A DNA stretch of 64,000 nt from Ypsolopha sequella (lineage: Eukaryota; Arthropoda; Insecta; Lepidoptera; Ypsolophidae): the NCBI GenBank assembly GCA_934047225.1, contig OW203988.1:9954229-10018228 (forward strand), given 5' to 3'. The position numbers and the translations under genes are program-made. Below are positions 54,896-64,000 of this stretch, piece by piece. Numbering within the stretch: position 1 is the stretch's first letter; every line of letters starts with the position of its first letter. Under the pieces are notes generated by a model. That model made no database searches. It was not told the origin of the DNA and worked only from the letters and a program-made list of their open reading frames with translations.

Positions 54896-56246
54896 GCGCC
54901 TTTTTCCTGTGTCATTGGAAAATTACTCTACTGATAATGTTATTTCTCTTTGACGGTATGTTTAACAATTATGAAAATACAAATATTGTTAATTAAACTA
55001 TAAAAAACTACTTCATTTTAGAAAATTATTCTCGCATATAAGAAACAACATGAAAATATTGTTCAAAGTCAAGCTGTTTTAAGATTAAAATTAAATGGTA
55101 TAAATTTGTATGGTTCTTGCACTAAAATACAAAGAATATATTGCTTAGAAAAAATATTTATTCCGTCCATCGCGTCCATCTGGAAAGTATTATTTCCTTC
55201 TATTTAGCGCTATCCGGAGACCCAGCTACGTCGTAATGCAGTGCGCGCTGATATGAACGTTATTTCAATAAAGTTTGTACCGACATATGTCGACTCAAGG
55301 TCGTTGGTGGTCTGCCCCATAAGCTGTCATCGGAATATCTGTCGACCTGGCAAAATGTAATGGCAGATTTTTTTTTTTGGAGATCGTAACACTTCCAATA
55401 GTTCTAATGGCACGCACCTGCTCACAAAACAAAGAAGGCTCATTATTTTTATCATTACTAATTATCTCGTTAACAAGTCAATGAGGACGGCTTAATATTC
55501 ATCATTTATAACGAATTGCTTCAGATGTGAAGATAAATATGCAAGGAGTTAAAAACATTTAAAATTGAATGTCTTAATTATCGCAATCAATAAACTGCGC
55601 TTAAGTAATTAGTATGTGTTGATGTTAAAGATAAGGGACTGTTTATTTATTACGTAAAACGAACCTTATAGAGGCTTCTTTCGTACTCATCCCTAGTTCG
55701 AACTCGGCCGGTCCGTATACAGGGTGCTTGGTAATTCGACCTATTGCTTGAAAGGGGTTATACTAGAGATCACGAATCCAACGAATTAAGTCCTATCAAC
55801 TAGGTGTCGAAAATGAATGGTTTCCGAGTTACGAAGGTTTTTGTATTATTTTTCATGACAACATTTTTTGACGAAATCTCAAACTGCTTTAGAGAAAAAT
55901 TTCAAATAATTCTAAAAGGCATCAATTTCAAAAATTGAACCTATCGAGTAAAAATTCTCTGACGGGCTTTGCAACGCAAATAAAGCTCTAATGAATATCT
56001 GGAAAAACATATAGGTATTTAAGTTCTGAAAGTATCAACGCGACTTAGTTGAATATATGTTTTTGCAATTAAACAGTACGTCACGCTTCTAGCACTTGTA
56101 ATTCAACTAAGTCACATCGCGCGCGATTAAAATGTGCTACGGGTGCTGGTATGTAGTTAACTTAGCGTATTTATGTAAAAATTCTGCAATTTAGGGAGCC
56201 TTGTCTTAATTCTAAAGTTTGAGTAGAGTGAGCCTCAAATATCCTT
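54896..56246. other. Dispersed-repeat debris, no gene
   Basis: 55205-55345 matches 43730-43870. 55720-55980 (ACAGGGTGCTTGGTAATTCG, TTTTTCATGACAACATTTTT) contains the repeat also seen at 2080-2240. 56030-56150 holds a fragment of the foldback family of 1546-1869. Confidence 0.5.
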
Positions 56247-56440
56247 ATTCTTATCCTTTATTGTACACAGAAAATAAACATTTACAAACATACTATAAAC
56301 AAATTGACATGTACAAAGGCAAACTTATCTCTATAGAGATTTCTTCCAGGATGGAAGGAGAGCCTTATGCAGGATGCTCCCTGTACTCTTTTGTTTTCAT
56401 TAATTTTCAGCTCCTTTGTTTTCATCAATAAGCAATAATA
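56247..56440 (-). mobile_element. LINE 3' end, minus strand
   Basis: TTATCCTTTATTGTACACAG, ATGTACAAAGGCAAACTTAT and AGAGATTTCTTCCAGGATGG keep the order of the terminus at 26745-27180. Confidence 0.5.
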
Positions 56441-58347
56441 GTACTCGTATAATTGCTGTGCAAAGTAGGCATTTGGCTGGTTGAGTTCATATTATGTTAT
56501 TTAATAAATTACCATTACAACCAAATTTAATATTTGTGATAATTCGTAGGAATTAAATAAAAAAAATACATTCAAAGGTTTAGGGGTGTTAAGATAAATG
56601 ACAAAATAAAAAATAATATAAATACTAAATGTATGCTGTTCTTATTCTTTTCACAATACGCAATGTTCAAATACAAATAGAAACACAAAAGTTAAAAAAA
56701 AAATATCTTGATTTTGAACATAAACACTTGTACAAGTTGTTTTATAACACAATTATATTTGTTACACACTTCCCGTTGCACACTTCCCAACCGGTTTCGG
56801 AAATTAATCTATCTTCAGGAAATACAGAATATTTATTATTTTAATATACGAGCCATAAAACGACAAACGTATGTCAACAATGATTGATTAAAATAATGTC
56901 AAAGATGCTTTCTACGTTTCATCAAGTGCCGACAATCGCAAGTATAAATCATTAAAAAAAAAACTACACAAAAATACATACTCATTGAATAGAACACTTC
57001 TTGTTTTGTTATCGCTTAAAAATTCCAAAACGTGTAGGATTAAAAATATTAAACTTGACATTTAGATCTTGTATGTGAGTGGACTACATTAAAGCAATAA
57101 ATTAGTAAACCAATTAGCCTAAATTTCAAAATAGCCAATATTTTCTGTTGTGACTTGTTACATTTAGATAAAATATAGCATAAATAAAGTAATTGAAATG
57201 TTTTGGCTTAATTGATATAATTTTAAATAGAGATACAATTTTACATAATTGTAGTCTTTGATAATTGCTCATATGAAAGGCTGAACCAAGTTAATTATTT
57301 GTACAAAATGTATAAGAAGTTTTAATAAAAATCATTTTTCTATCATTAACTCGGCAAAAAAAAAAACAGAAAGCAACTCCATATTTATAAACTACTTGAG
57401 CAATTATGATGCCGCAATGTCATGTTGGCGTCTGTACATTATATTACGGATATTTTATTGTCTTTATATTTACTTTCTTAATTTTAATTTTATTTTACGT
57501 TCGTTTGTGTTTTTATATTTTGCAACTTATTTTAATTTGTATGTTGCTTATATTTTTCTTTGTGTTCCTTTTTCACTAAAGGCTAAGGCTGAAAATCGGC
57601 GGCTTTTTGTGTTTTACAAAAAGTCAAAGCCCGAGTCTTAGACCGATTTGTCTCTCCTCATGTATTATATTATAATTTTGTATTGTGTGTTTTGTGTATT
57701 TTGAGACAAATAAACAGCTTTTATTATTATTATTATTATATCTGTCCACAGCTATAACTCCATTAAATATTCCTGAGGAAGACTTGTAACCAAAATATAA
57801 GACCCATGCATGTGCATGCGGGTATTTCCAAAAAAACAGTAAGTAATTGTTGTTACACTTGATTAATACAATCACTGTATCTGATTCATAATTCGTTATT
57901 CTTCGAAAACTAGAAGGTTTACTGTGTGAAACTTTTAAAATTGACTTCTTAGTAATAATCACTATATTATTCCGTTCGGTCATGCTATTTTCCTTGTGTT
58001 GTATGTTCACAAAATTGTGTGTTTTATTGAAAGAAAGAAAGAAAGAAAGAAAGAAAATGCGTTTACTTTGAGAGCTACACCATTACAAAATACCAAATAC
58101 TCTAAATAATAAACAGTTTAAGTATACATATAACTATTATTCAGCCTGAGGTAGTTTATAAGATGTAGCCAACAAAAAAGTCTCTGACTCAGCAAAATGC
58201 CACAGCAGAACCAGAGAATATAAAGTATTACTACGTAATACTGAACTGAGAACTGTGACGCTGATCTTCCGCCAGAGACCGCGATATATAGCTACCATCG
58301 GAAACCTATAGGTTTATCTGATCGCAGAGGACGTTCTTATAAATGTT
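56441..58347. other. AT-rich DNA with simple repeats
   Basis: No gene. 57590-57745 resembles a non-LTR 3' end (GGCGGCTTTTTGTG ... ATTTTGAGACAAATAAACAG) closing in (TTA)n at 57718-57739. A (GAAA)n tract lies at 58029-58056. Frames in this part (57396-57641 plus, 57624-58010 minus) show no domain. Confidence 0.45.
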
Positions 58348-58389
58348 ATTTAGAGGTCCGAGCCTTCGGCTTGCTTGACCCACTTGAGA
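58348..58389 (+). repeat. Left inverted terminal repeat of DIRS element
   Basis: The 42 bases starting ATTTAGAGGTCCGAGCC and ending GACCCACTTGAGA are exactly reverse-complemented at 63879-63920. Confidence 0.92.
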
Positions 58390-58686
58390 ATACAACCCCG
58401 CTTTTACCGAATGCGCATGCTCTTCAAGCCTAAAACCCCCTAAGATCCACATCTCTTGGGGTACCTAACATGGCAACCCCATGATCACCGGATCCGACGC
58501 CATCTTGTAACTAAAGAACTCGCACGTTGGCAAGCCTGTTCTTAAGTACGCTTTGTCTTTTACCGAATGCATTACGTAAAACTTATTCTATTTGATAATT
58601 AATAGAAAAACGTTGTTAACGTTCGTTATATTGAAATAATAGTTATAGTGAAAGTTAAGTTGCTCTTCGAGTCAATTCAGAGAAAG

Positions 58687-59310
58687 GTATGATTTATTTT
58701 TCATTTTATTTTTAGGTTAGGTATCAAAACGCGTGCTAAGAGCGCGTGGCTTCGGTTGAAAAACCGAGCATCTTGGGCAAACGCAGGTGCTAAGAGATAA
58801 CCTCAATTGATTTAAATTCGTGGCGTGCGTTTTCACCACCTACGATACCACTTGTCCTGCGGCCAACTTGCCTAGGCGCAGTGGTTTAGTCTAAAAACCG
58901 GTATAGACTCAATTGATGGTTTGCCTGCCTCATCTCTTTGTACAGCCACCAGCTAGAGAGATGACCCAAAAGTGGGCCGTTGGATGCCCCGATTCCCCCA
59001 TTCGATTACCTAGTCGACGGAATGGGACGTCGACGGCTCGAATGAGGGATGTCGACGGCTCGAATGGGACGTTGACGGCTCGAATGGGACGTCGACGGCT
59101 CGAATGAGACGTCGACGGCTCGAATGGGACGTCGACGGCTCGAGTGGGACGTCGACGGCTCGGATGGGACGTGGACGGCTCGAATGGAAAATCGACGGCT
59201 CGAATGTGACGTCGACGCCTCAGACGACGTTCCAAATTGGAGATTACACTTTGTTTAGTGTTTAGATGGACGCTCAAATTGCTCTATCAATAAAGTTTTT
59301 GTCTTTTCAG
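58687..59310 (+). other. Probable 5'-UTR intron of the DIRS element
   Basis: A textbook acceptor (TTTTTGTCTTTTCAG) ends five bases before the gag ATG. The best upstream donor I see is GAAAG|GTATGA at 58687, after an initiator-like TTCAG. Splicing would remove 624 bases including many upstream ATGs and the 20-bp tandem array. The acceptor is strong, the donor only moderate. Confidence 0.5.
59022..59216 (+). repeat. 20-bp tandem array in the DIRS leader (about 10 copies)
   Basis: CGAATGGGACGTCGACGGCT is repeated about ten times with one to four changes per unit. Each unit holds overlapping GACGTC and GTCGAC palindromes. The strict 20-bp period, in an otherwise TE-leader context, suggests either replication slippage or a clustered binding site. 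It is not a CRISPR: there are no unique spacers. Confidence 0.9.
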
Positions 59311-59315
59311 GCGGA

Positions 59316-60845
59316 ATGCCGTCCTTACTTGAATTAATCAATGCGTCAAAAGAAGATGAAGAGGCAGAACCGATAATCGCAACGATAGAAGATGCCATAG
59401 CTCCATATTTGCCGGAGGGTTGGCATAGCTGGCAGGTCAACGAAACTTCCGATTTTCTGGATGACCCTCCAGAAAGTAAAGTGGCGAACAAGCTTCGATT
59501 TGCTATACCAACAATAGAGTTGGCCCATGCTTTTGGCGTAGAAGAGCTCACAGAGAAGGTCTATAAGCGAGTCAAGGCTAAGCTGTGGAGATGGCCGTTT
59601 ACCAGGGCCCTCATATTCTCACCCCACTCTCTAGCAGTGAAGATACATGGCGAGAGCCTCGGCTTATTTCTGGATGCAGTGGAGAATATGAGGCCGCAGA
59701 TCGTAGCCCGTGGAGAAGCTGTCAAATCGCTGCGGAGGAAATCGACTACACCGGTATCCCCAGAGAATAACCGCAAAAAGAAAAGGACAGAATCTTGTAG
59801 CAAAACTGTTGACCGAGAAAATGTTTGGGTAGATGCTATTACAAGACAAACAGAAATGTTTCGCGAAATGATGGTAATGTTGATGGAGAAGAAAGCTACC
59901 CCAGCAGTCCCAGCAGAAGAAATGATAGAAGCTGATTCCTCGTTTTCGGACATAGAAGAGGGCATACAGGAATCAGACTGCGAAAGCGTGGAAGTGGTCG
60001 ACTCTCCAAGAGCTACTACACCACCTCCAAATAATGTGAATGAAAACAAAGAAGTCAATGTTTTTGATTTCGAAGCTACAACGGTGGAAGCTGAGCCTGC
60101 AGTGCCTCGGGCGTCAGACAATATGATTAGAAAAGGCATAGCTTGTCAGCGCTTGGGTTTACCGGGCTGGAACAATATCAGATATAAAGAAGCCGAAAAA
60201 GCCCTGCAAGCAGAACCAATTTTCTCCGCCCTTAAAATTAATTCACAATTAAAGCTTGTAGCACCACGAGGGAGCAACTTTGAAACGCTGACAAAGTTCG
60301 ACCAGACACTGGGTGTCATAACCCATGGGCTGCTTCTACAAAGAGAAGCCTTTCAGGAGGCCTTGATACAAATAGACTCTGAGGTCGGATCGGAAGCCCT
60401 TACAAAATCCATACAAAAATATTTAACGGGCCCCACCAAATTTCGTCAGCATTGTGATCATACGATGCAGTATGTTTGCGGACGTCGCTCGGATGTATTA
60501 TCAGCGAGAAGAGCAGCATTCCATTGCAAAAGCTTGGCAATGGGAAACATCCTTCAAGAGCTCCCGATATCGACTTCCCATCTGTTCGAGTCTGAAAATC
60601 TAGGTGAAACTATGAAGAACCATGGAGGTCTCTATAAGTTTTTTCCATTCCGAGCACGGGAAGGAAAGTCAGAAAAGTCAACTGGGAGACAAACACAACA
60701 CATATCTCGTACAACGAAGAAACCAAAATTTGGGAATGTGCAAGAGTACCGTCCGCGCCCAAAACAAGCATCAGGTGGCGCAAAGTTCAAGAAAGATTCA
60801 AAAAAGCCGAGGGAGTCCAACAAGAACCAAAGACGTAAATATTAA
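59316..60845 (+). CDS. DIRS gag-like protein (509 aa)
   Basis: ATG at 59316 follows the splice acceptor by five bases, and TAA is at 60843-60845. The protein begins MPSLLELINASKEDEEAEPI. It has an acidic, Ser/Glu-rich middle (residues about 195-245), a helical-looking conserved part (about 265-430; e.g. RQHCDHTMQYVCGRRSDVLS), and a very basic C-terminus (KKDSKKPRESNKNQRRKY) able to bind RNA. No CCHC zinc knuckle is present, as is usual in DIRS Gag. It should assemble the RNA-packaging particle. The assignment is by position and by composition rather than by a catalytic motif. The end overlaps the next ORF by 224 bases in another frame. Confidence 0.85.
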   Translation: MPSLLELINASKEDEEAEPIIATIEDAIAPYLPEGWHSWQVNETSDFLDDPPESKVANKLRFAIPTIELAHAFGVEELTEKVYKRVKAKLWRWPFTRALIFSPHSLAVKIHGESLGLFLDAVENMRPQIVARGEAVKSLRRKSTTPVSPENNRKKKRTESCSKTVDRENVWVDAITRQTEMFREMMVMLMEKKATPAVPAEEMIEADSSFSDIEEGIQESDCESVEVVDSPRATTPPPNNVNENKEVNVFDFEATTVEAEPAVPRASDNMIRKGIACQRLGLPGWNNIRYKEAEKALQAEPIFSALKINSQLKLVAPRGSNFETLTKFDQTLGVITHGLLLQREAFQEALIQIDSEVGSEALTKSIQKYLTGPTKFRQHCDHTMQYVCGRRSDVLSARRAAFHCKSLAMGNILQELPISTSHLFESENLGETMKNHGGLYKFFPFRAREGKSEKSTGRQTQHISRTTKKPKFGNVQEYRPRPKQASGGAKFKKDSKKPRESNKNQRRKY

Positions 60846-62724
60846 AGATGGATCTTTTCGAGTGGGAGTTCTGAGCCATAAATTAAATAATTGGATAACA
60901 TTTGGCGCAGATCCCACTCTGTTAAATATAATTCAAGGTTACAAGATACCTTTTGTGAGCAAGCCTCCTTTGATTAATATTTGTCTGTCAACGACAAAGG
61001 CTTTAGAGACCAAACACAGTGCCCAGATGGAGAGAGAGATTCATGAGCTACAAACAATGGGGGCAATAGAAACGGCAAAGACTCAATACGGTTTCGTCTC
61101 TCCCATGTTTCTAATTAAAAAATCGAATGGTAGTAACAGACAAATATTCAACTTGAAAGCTCTCAATAGATATCTTAAAGTCAAAAAGTTCAGACTAATC
61201 AGCCATCGTCATATTCCAACTTTCTTACAGCAGAAGGATTACATGTTGAAGATCGACATTTCGAAGGCTTATTTTCATATCCCAATGGCACAGAGTCACA
61301 GAAGGTTTCTGATACTAAAATTCAAGGACAAATACTACCAGATGACATGTTTGCCCTTCGGGTTGGCCTCGGCACCTCATGTTTTCGCAAAAATAACAAA
61401 CTGGGTCGCAGACGTGATGCGTCAGAACGGGTTACGAGTGGTAGTGTACCTGGACGACTTTTTACTGGTATCACAAAACCCTGCTACATTGCACCAACAA
61501 GGGGTTTGGGCGAAAAATTTCCTGACAGATCTCGGTTGGAATCTAAATCTGGAAAAATCAGGCTCAAAACCAAGTCAGAAACAAGAGTACCTAGGGGTGT
61601 TTTGGGACACCGAGAAAGGCATAAAGTATATCGGGGAAAGAAAGATCAGCCGAATAGCGTCTCTACTTCAAAAAGTATTAAAAAAGAAAAAATGCAGTTG
61701 GTGGCAGGCGAAGAGGGTTCTAGGTCATCTAACTTTCGCGTCCTTTGTAGTAGATCAAGGCCGACTGCATTGCCGTTACTTCCAAAGAGACAACAGCAAG
61801 ATGTCACGTTATCCAAAATCAAGGGAATACATTCTCAGCGAGGAGACCTTGCGGGATTGTCAATGGTGGCTCGAACATCTGACCGAAGTATCACCAATTC
61901 ACAGCAATCCAACAACGATATTTATAACCACGGATGCCTCCGACATCGGCTGGGGGGCGATCATAAACGGAAGGCATTTAAAAGGAGTTTGGAATCAACA
62001 GCAACACGATTGGCACTACAACAGGAAGGAGATGTGGGCAGCATACACAACAATAAAAAGCAACTGCAGACTGGTAAGAGGAAGTACTTGCCTTATACAG
62101 TCGGACAACCGATCTGTGGTAGCTTACATACAAAAACAGGGTGGTACCAAGTCCCTTACGCTTCTCAAGTTAGTTCGGAAAATATTTCTCTTAGCCGACA
62201 AATTGAAAATGAATCTACTTGCTCGATATCTTCCGGGACGCTACAACGCCACAGCGGACAGTCTGTCACGCAGCAAGTGTTTACCAGAATGGTCACTTTC
62301 GAATCAGGTAGTACAAATGATATTCCACAAGTGGGGTACTCCTCAAATCGACCTTTTTGCTTCGACCAGATCGGCAGTGGTGTCAGTTTATGCGACAGAA
62401 GATGCACGAGACCAGAATGCCCTATTTGTGGATGCATTCTCAAGGCCGTGGAAGTGGAGTCTAGCATGGGTGTTTCCCCCTCCTTGTCTAATGCCTCGGG
62501 TTTTAAGCCACTTGAATCAAGCATCAGGAACTTACCTAATAATCTGTCCACGGTGGCATCGGGTCTTTTGGAGATCCGACCTGAAATTGAGAGCCAGTGC
62601 ACCCCCCCTTACAATTCAGAACTTGGAACACAATTTGATCGACAGGCGAACAAACCTGCCGCCACCAGAAACGAAGGAATTACAGTTGGAAATATGGAGG
62701 GTACGGGGTGGACCCGTGAGATAG
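60622..62724 (+). CDS. DIRS reverse transcriptase / RNase H (700 aa)
   Basis: The ORF is in +1 frame relative to gag and overlaps its end. RT motifs: LKIDISKAYFHIP with the catalytic Asp at residue 212, LPFGLASAPHVF, and YLDD at 276-279. RNase H acidic residues are all present: D438 (TTDASDIGWG), E470 (RKEMWAAY), D495 (IQSDNRS) and D546 (NATADSLSR). A DIRS-typical extension follows (IDLFASTRSAVVSVY, VDAFSRPWKWSLAWVFPPP). The conserved lead-in LNNWITFGADP...IIQGYKIPF begins near residue 88, so the first 75 codons overlapping gag are probably not essential. ATG 60622 is the first in-frame Met, but frameshifting or re-initiation are alternatives. TAG ends it at 62722-62724. Confidence 0.93.
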   Translation: MEVSISFFHSEHGKESQKSQLGDKHNTYLVQRRNQNLGMCKSTVRAQNKHQVAQSSRKIQKSRGSPTRTKDVNIKDGSFRVGVLSHKLNNWITFGADPTLLNIIQGYKIPFVSKPPLINICLSTTKALETKHSAQMEREIHELQTMGAIETAKTQYGFVSPMFLIKKSNGSNRQIFNLKALNRYLKVKKFRLISHRHIPTFLQQKDYMLKIDISKAYFHIPMAQSHRRFLILKFKDKYYQMTCLPFGLASAPHVFAKITNWVADVMRQNGLRVVVYLDDFLLVSQNPATLHQQGVWAKNFLTDLGWNLNLEKSGSKPSQKQEYLGVFWDTEKGIKYIGERKISRIASLLQKVLKKKKCSWWQAKRVLGHLTFASFVVDQGRLHCRYFQRDNSKMSRYPKSREYILSEETLRDCQWWLEHLTEVSPIHSNPTTIFITTDASDIGWGAIINGRHLKGVWNQQQHDWHYNRKEMWAAYTTIKSNCRLVRGSTCLIQSDNRSVVAYIQKQGGTKSLTLLKLVRKIFLLADKLKMNLLARYLPGRYNATADSLSRSKCLPEWSLSNQVVQMIFHKWGTPQIDLFASTRSAVVSVYATEDARDQNALFVDAFSRPWKWSLAWVFPPPCLMPRVLSHLNQASGTYLIICPRWHRVFWRSDLKLRASAPPLTIQNLEHNLIDRRTNLPPPETKELQLEIWRVRGGPVR

Positions 62725-63683
62725 ACACCTGGCCTACAGAATACAGAGATCTGTTATCTAAATCCTGGCGTAAAAGTTCGCTTAAGACTTATCAGGGTGC
62801 TTGGAATCGATGGAAGCAATGGGCGAGTGAGAACAACTGTACTGTTACTGACCCAGCAGCAGAACAAGTTGCAAAATATTTGTGTTACTTACGATTGTCG
62901 TTGGGCCTATCACCGGCAACAATTTTGGTTCACAAGTCTGTAGTGTGTACCTTCTCTAACCCACAAAATTCAGTCAACCTATCAGCGCACCCTCTGGTAC
63001 GGCATGTAGTAAGAGCTGTCTCAAAAGAAAAAGTAAAAAGTAAAAGAAGAATTTGGAATTTAGACCACATTATAGACTGGTTGAAACAGATAGAAATTGT
63101 AGAGAATAATTTGTATCAAGTATCTCGTCACACAGCACTTCTTCTCTTATTACATTCGGGAAGACGCTTGCATGATTTAACCTTGTTATCGATTGGAGAA
63201 GGTAACATTGAATTCGCAAGTGATAGCAGCTCATTGATTTTTTGGCCGTGTTTCGGATCAAAGACAGATTCCATGACACACAGACAGTCGGGCTGGAAAA
63301 TCAATAGCAATCGTGTTAAAAATTTGGACGTTGTTTTTTGGGTTCGGAAATTAATTGTCATTTCGGAATCCCGGCGCAAGGCTCGGGATGACTTAGAACA
63401 TCTATTTATAACAACTAGGGGAGTTGTGAAGGCAGCTAGTCGCACGGTTATTAGTGGATGGATTAAAAACTGCTTTAAGGATGCAGATCTAAAGGCTTCA
63501 CCGGGCAGTATCAGAGCTGCGGTAGCCAGTGATAATTTTTCAGTGCGTGGTCTAGATATTGACGAAGTAATTAGTAAAGGAAATTGGAAATCAAAGGAGA
63601 CTTTTCTAAAATTTTACTTCAGAGAAATACAAAGGCCAATCAGGCAACAGGACAGGCCGTCCTCATACTTTCAAGCTCTATGA
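62694..63683 (+). CDS. DIRS tyrosine recombinase (329 aa)
   Basis: The frame is open from 61347, but everything before 62694 overlaps the RT/RNase H ORF out of frame, so I start at ATG 62694 (MEGTGWTREIDTWP). It overlaps the RT ORF by 31 bases. A SAM-like N-terminal domain (KSWRKSSLKTYQGAWNRWKQ, then a YLCYLRLSLGLSPATI block) precedes the catalytic fold. Catalytic residues: Arg at 157/158 (LHSGRRLHDL), Arg274 in PGSIRAAVAS, and the nucleophile Tyr308 (FLKFYFRE). The HxxR histidine position is Gly271 here. The enzyme would join the circular cDNA to the genome through a covalent 3'-phosphotyrosine. It is in the same frame as gag. Confidence 0.92.
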   Translation: MEGTGWTREIDTWPTEYRDLLSKSWRKSSLKTYQGAWNRWKQWASENNCTVTDPAAEQVAKYLCYLRLSLGLSPATILVHKSVVCTFSNPQNSVNLSAHPLVRHVVRAVSKEKVKSKRRIWNLDHIIDWLKQIEIVENNLYQVSRHTALLLLLHSGRRLHDLTLLSIGEGNIEFASDSSSLIFWPCFGSKTDSMTHRQSGWKINSNRVKNLDVVFWVRKLIVISESRRKARDDLEHLFITTRGVVKAASRTVISGWIKNCFKDADLKASPGSIRAAVASDNFSVRGLDIDEVISKGNWKSKETFLKFYFREIQRPIRQQDRPSSYFQAL

Positions 63684-63815
63684 TAAGATAAGATATTGGT
63701 TTATTGTAATTAACAATATCTTTGTGTATTTTGGTCCTGTAAATGTTGTGTTTGAGTTTGACCAAAACGATTATATTATTTGATTATATTTCTCGAAGTT
63801 TTGTTTTTCAAGTCC

Positions 63816-63821
63816 AATAAA
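63816..63821 (+). terminator. Poly(A) signal of the DIRS transcript
   Basis: AATAAA lies 132 bases after the recombinase stop and upstream of the right inverted repeat. It is the only canonical hexamer in the 3' part. Confidence 0.6.
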
Positions 63822-63878
63822 TCTATCCTCCTATCACAATACGCTTTCGAACTCGAACGCCGGCAGAAAACAGACATA

Positions 63879-63920
63879 TCTCAAGTGGGTCAAGCAAGCC
63901 GAAGGCTCGGACCTCTAAAT
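63879..63920 (-). repeat. Right inverted terminal repeat of DIRS element
   Basis: Exact reverse complement of 58348-58389. It is followed by 68 further element bases rather than by host DNA. Confidence 0.92.
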
Positions 63921-63988
63921 ATAACCGTTTTTCCCCCGAAGGGATAAAAACGGATATTTCGAGTCCAGCCGAGGCTTGCTTGACCCAC
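63885..63988. repeat. Terminal hairpin / internal complementary region of DIRS
   Basis: GTGGGTCAAGCAAGCC (63885-63900) pairs with GGCTTGCTTGACCCAC (63973-63988). Inside it CCGTTTTT pairs with AAAAACGG around CCCCCGAAGGGAT. DIRS elements use a region complementary to both ends to template circularisation, and this structure is in the right place for that. Confidence 0.7.
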
Positions 63989-64000
63989 CAATTTTTGACG

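Larger units (their letters stand above)
58348..63988 (+). mobile_element. DIRS-type tyrosine-recombinase retrotransposon, apparently intact
   Basis: The 5.6-kb element has identical 42-bp inverted repeats (58348-58389 and 63879-63920), a 5' leader with probable intron, gag (59316-60845), RT/RNase H (60622-62724), tyrosine recombinase (62694-63683), a poly(A) signal and a terminal hairpin (63885-63988). Inverted ends, an RT related to LTR-element RTs and a tyrosine recombinase in place of an integrase define the DIRS order. These elements integrate a circular DNA by recombination and leave no target duplication. I found no methyltransferase domain, which many DIRS relatives carry. The right boundary is close to the window end and could extend beyond it. 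Confidence 0.9.

Noticed and set aside
57396..58010. Two opposing frames of 81 and 128 residues
   Set aside because: AT-rich, low-complexity, overlapping a repeat 3' end; no domain or splice support.
59022..59216. CRISPR-like array
   Set aside because: The 20-bp repeats are contiguous with no unique spacers, and the context is an animal retrotransposon.
59561..60139. 192-residue minus-strand frame
   Set aside because: Antisense shadow of the gag ORF, low-complexity and without a domain.
61347..62693. N-terminal 449 codons of the long frame that ends with the recombinase
   Set aside because: They overlap the RT/RNase H ORF out of frame and match no domain. The recombinase was started at ATG 62694.

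Overview
The window reads as AT-rich, TE-dense insect DNA, almost certainly from a moth or butterfly. The organism call rests on three things. First, two spliced cuticular-protein genes carry the arthropod RR-2 chitin-binding consensus. Second, several dispersed repeats are ones I recognise from lepidopteran genomes: the GGGTTCCGTA element, non-LTR tails ending in ACTATTTGAATTTGA, and Helitron ends with a GCGGGCGAAGCCGC hairpin and CTAG. Third, AT-rich intergenic DNA fills the rest. No bacterial-style operons are present; features are spliced genes or transposons.

Layout. 1-5.3 kb: SINEs, foldback elements and a hAT-type MITE. 5.3-7.1 kb: last two coding exons of an RR-2 cuticle gene; its signal-peptide exon was not found. 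7.7-9.8 kb: MITEs and a triple tandem unit carrying tRNA-like sequences. 9.8-11.0 kb: a broken host-like or TE-associated gene on the minus strand. 11.57-14.50 kb: a young but internally deleted BEL/Pao LTR element. 15-21.8 kb: LINE fragments and unassigned AT-rich DNA. 22.1-29.5 kb: a complete four-exon RR-2 gene (246 aa), whose introns are stuffed with Helitrons, TTAA-flanked MITEs and TIR elements. 30-58 kb: no convincing host gene; a dense layer of nested MITEs, LINE 3' ends and palindromes. 58.35-63.99 kb: an apparently intact DIRS-type tyrosine-recombinase retrotransposon.

The DIRS element is the most complete system here. It has identical 42-bp inverted terminal repeats, a probable 5'-UTR intron containing a 20-bp tandem array, gag, an overlapping RT/RNase H ORF, an overlapping tyrosine recombinase ORF, a poly(A) signal and a terminal hairpin. 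All three ORFs are open. RT and RNase H would copy the RNA, and the recombinase would integrate a circular intermediate without an integrase.

The second theme is nesting. Several insertions can be ordered in time because the younger element sits inside the older one with a readable target-site duplication (8 bp for hAT-type, TTAA for piggyBac-type, TA for mariner-type, 12 bp for a LINE fragment).
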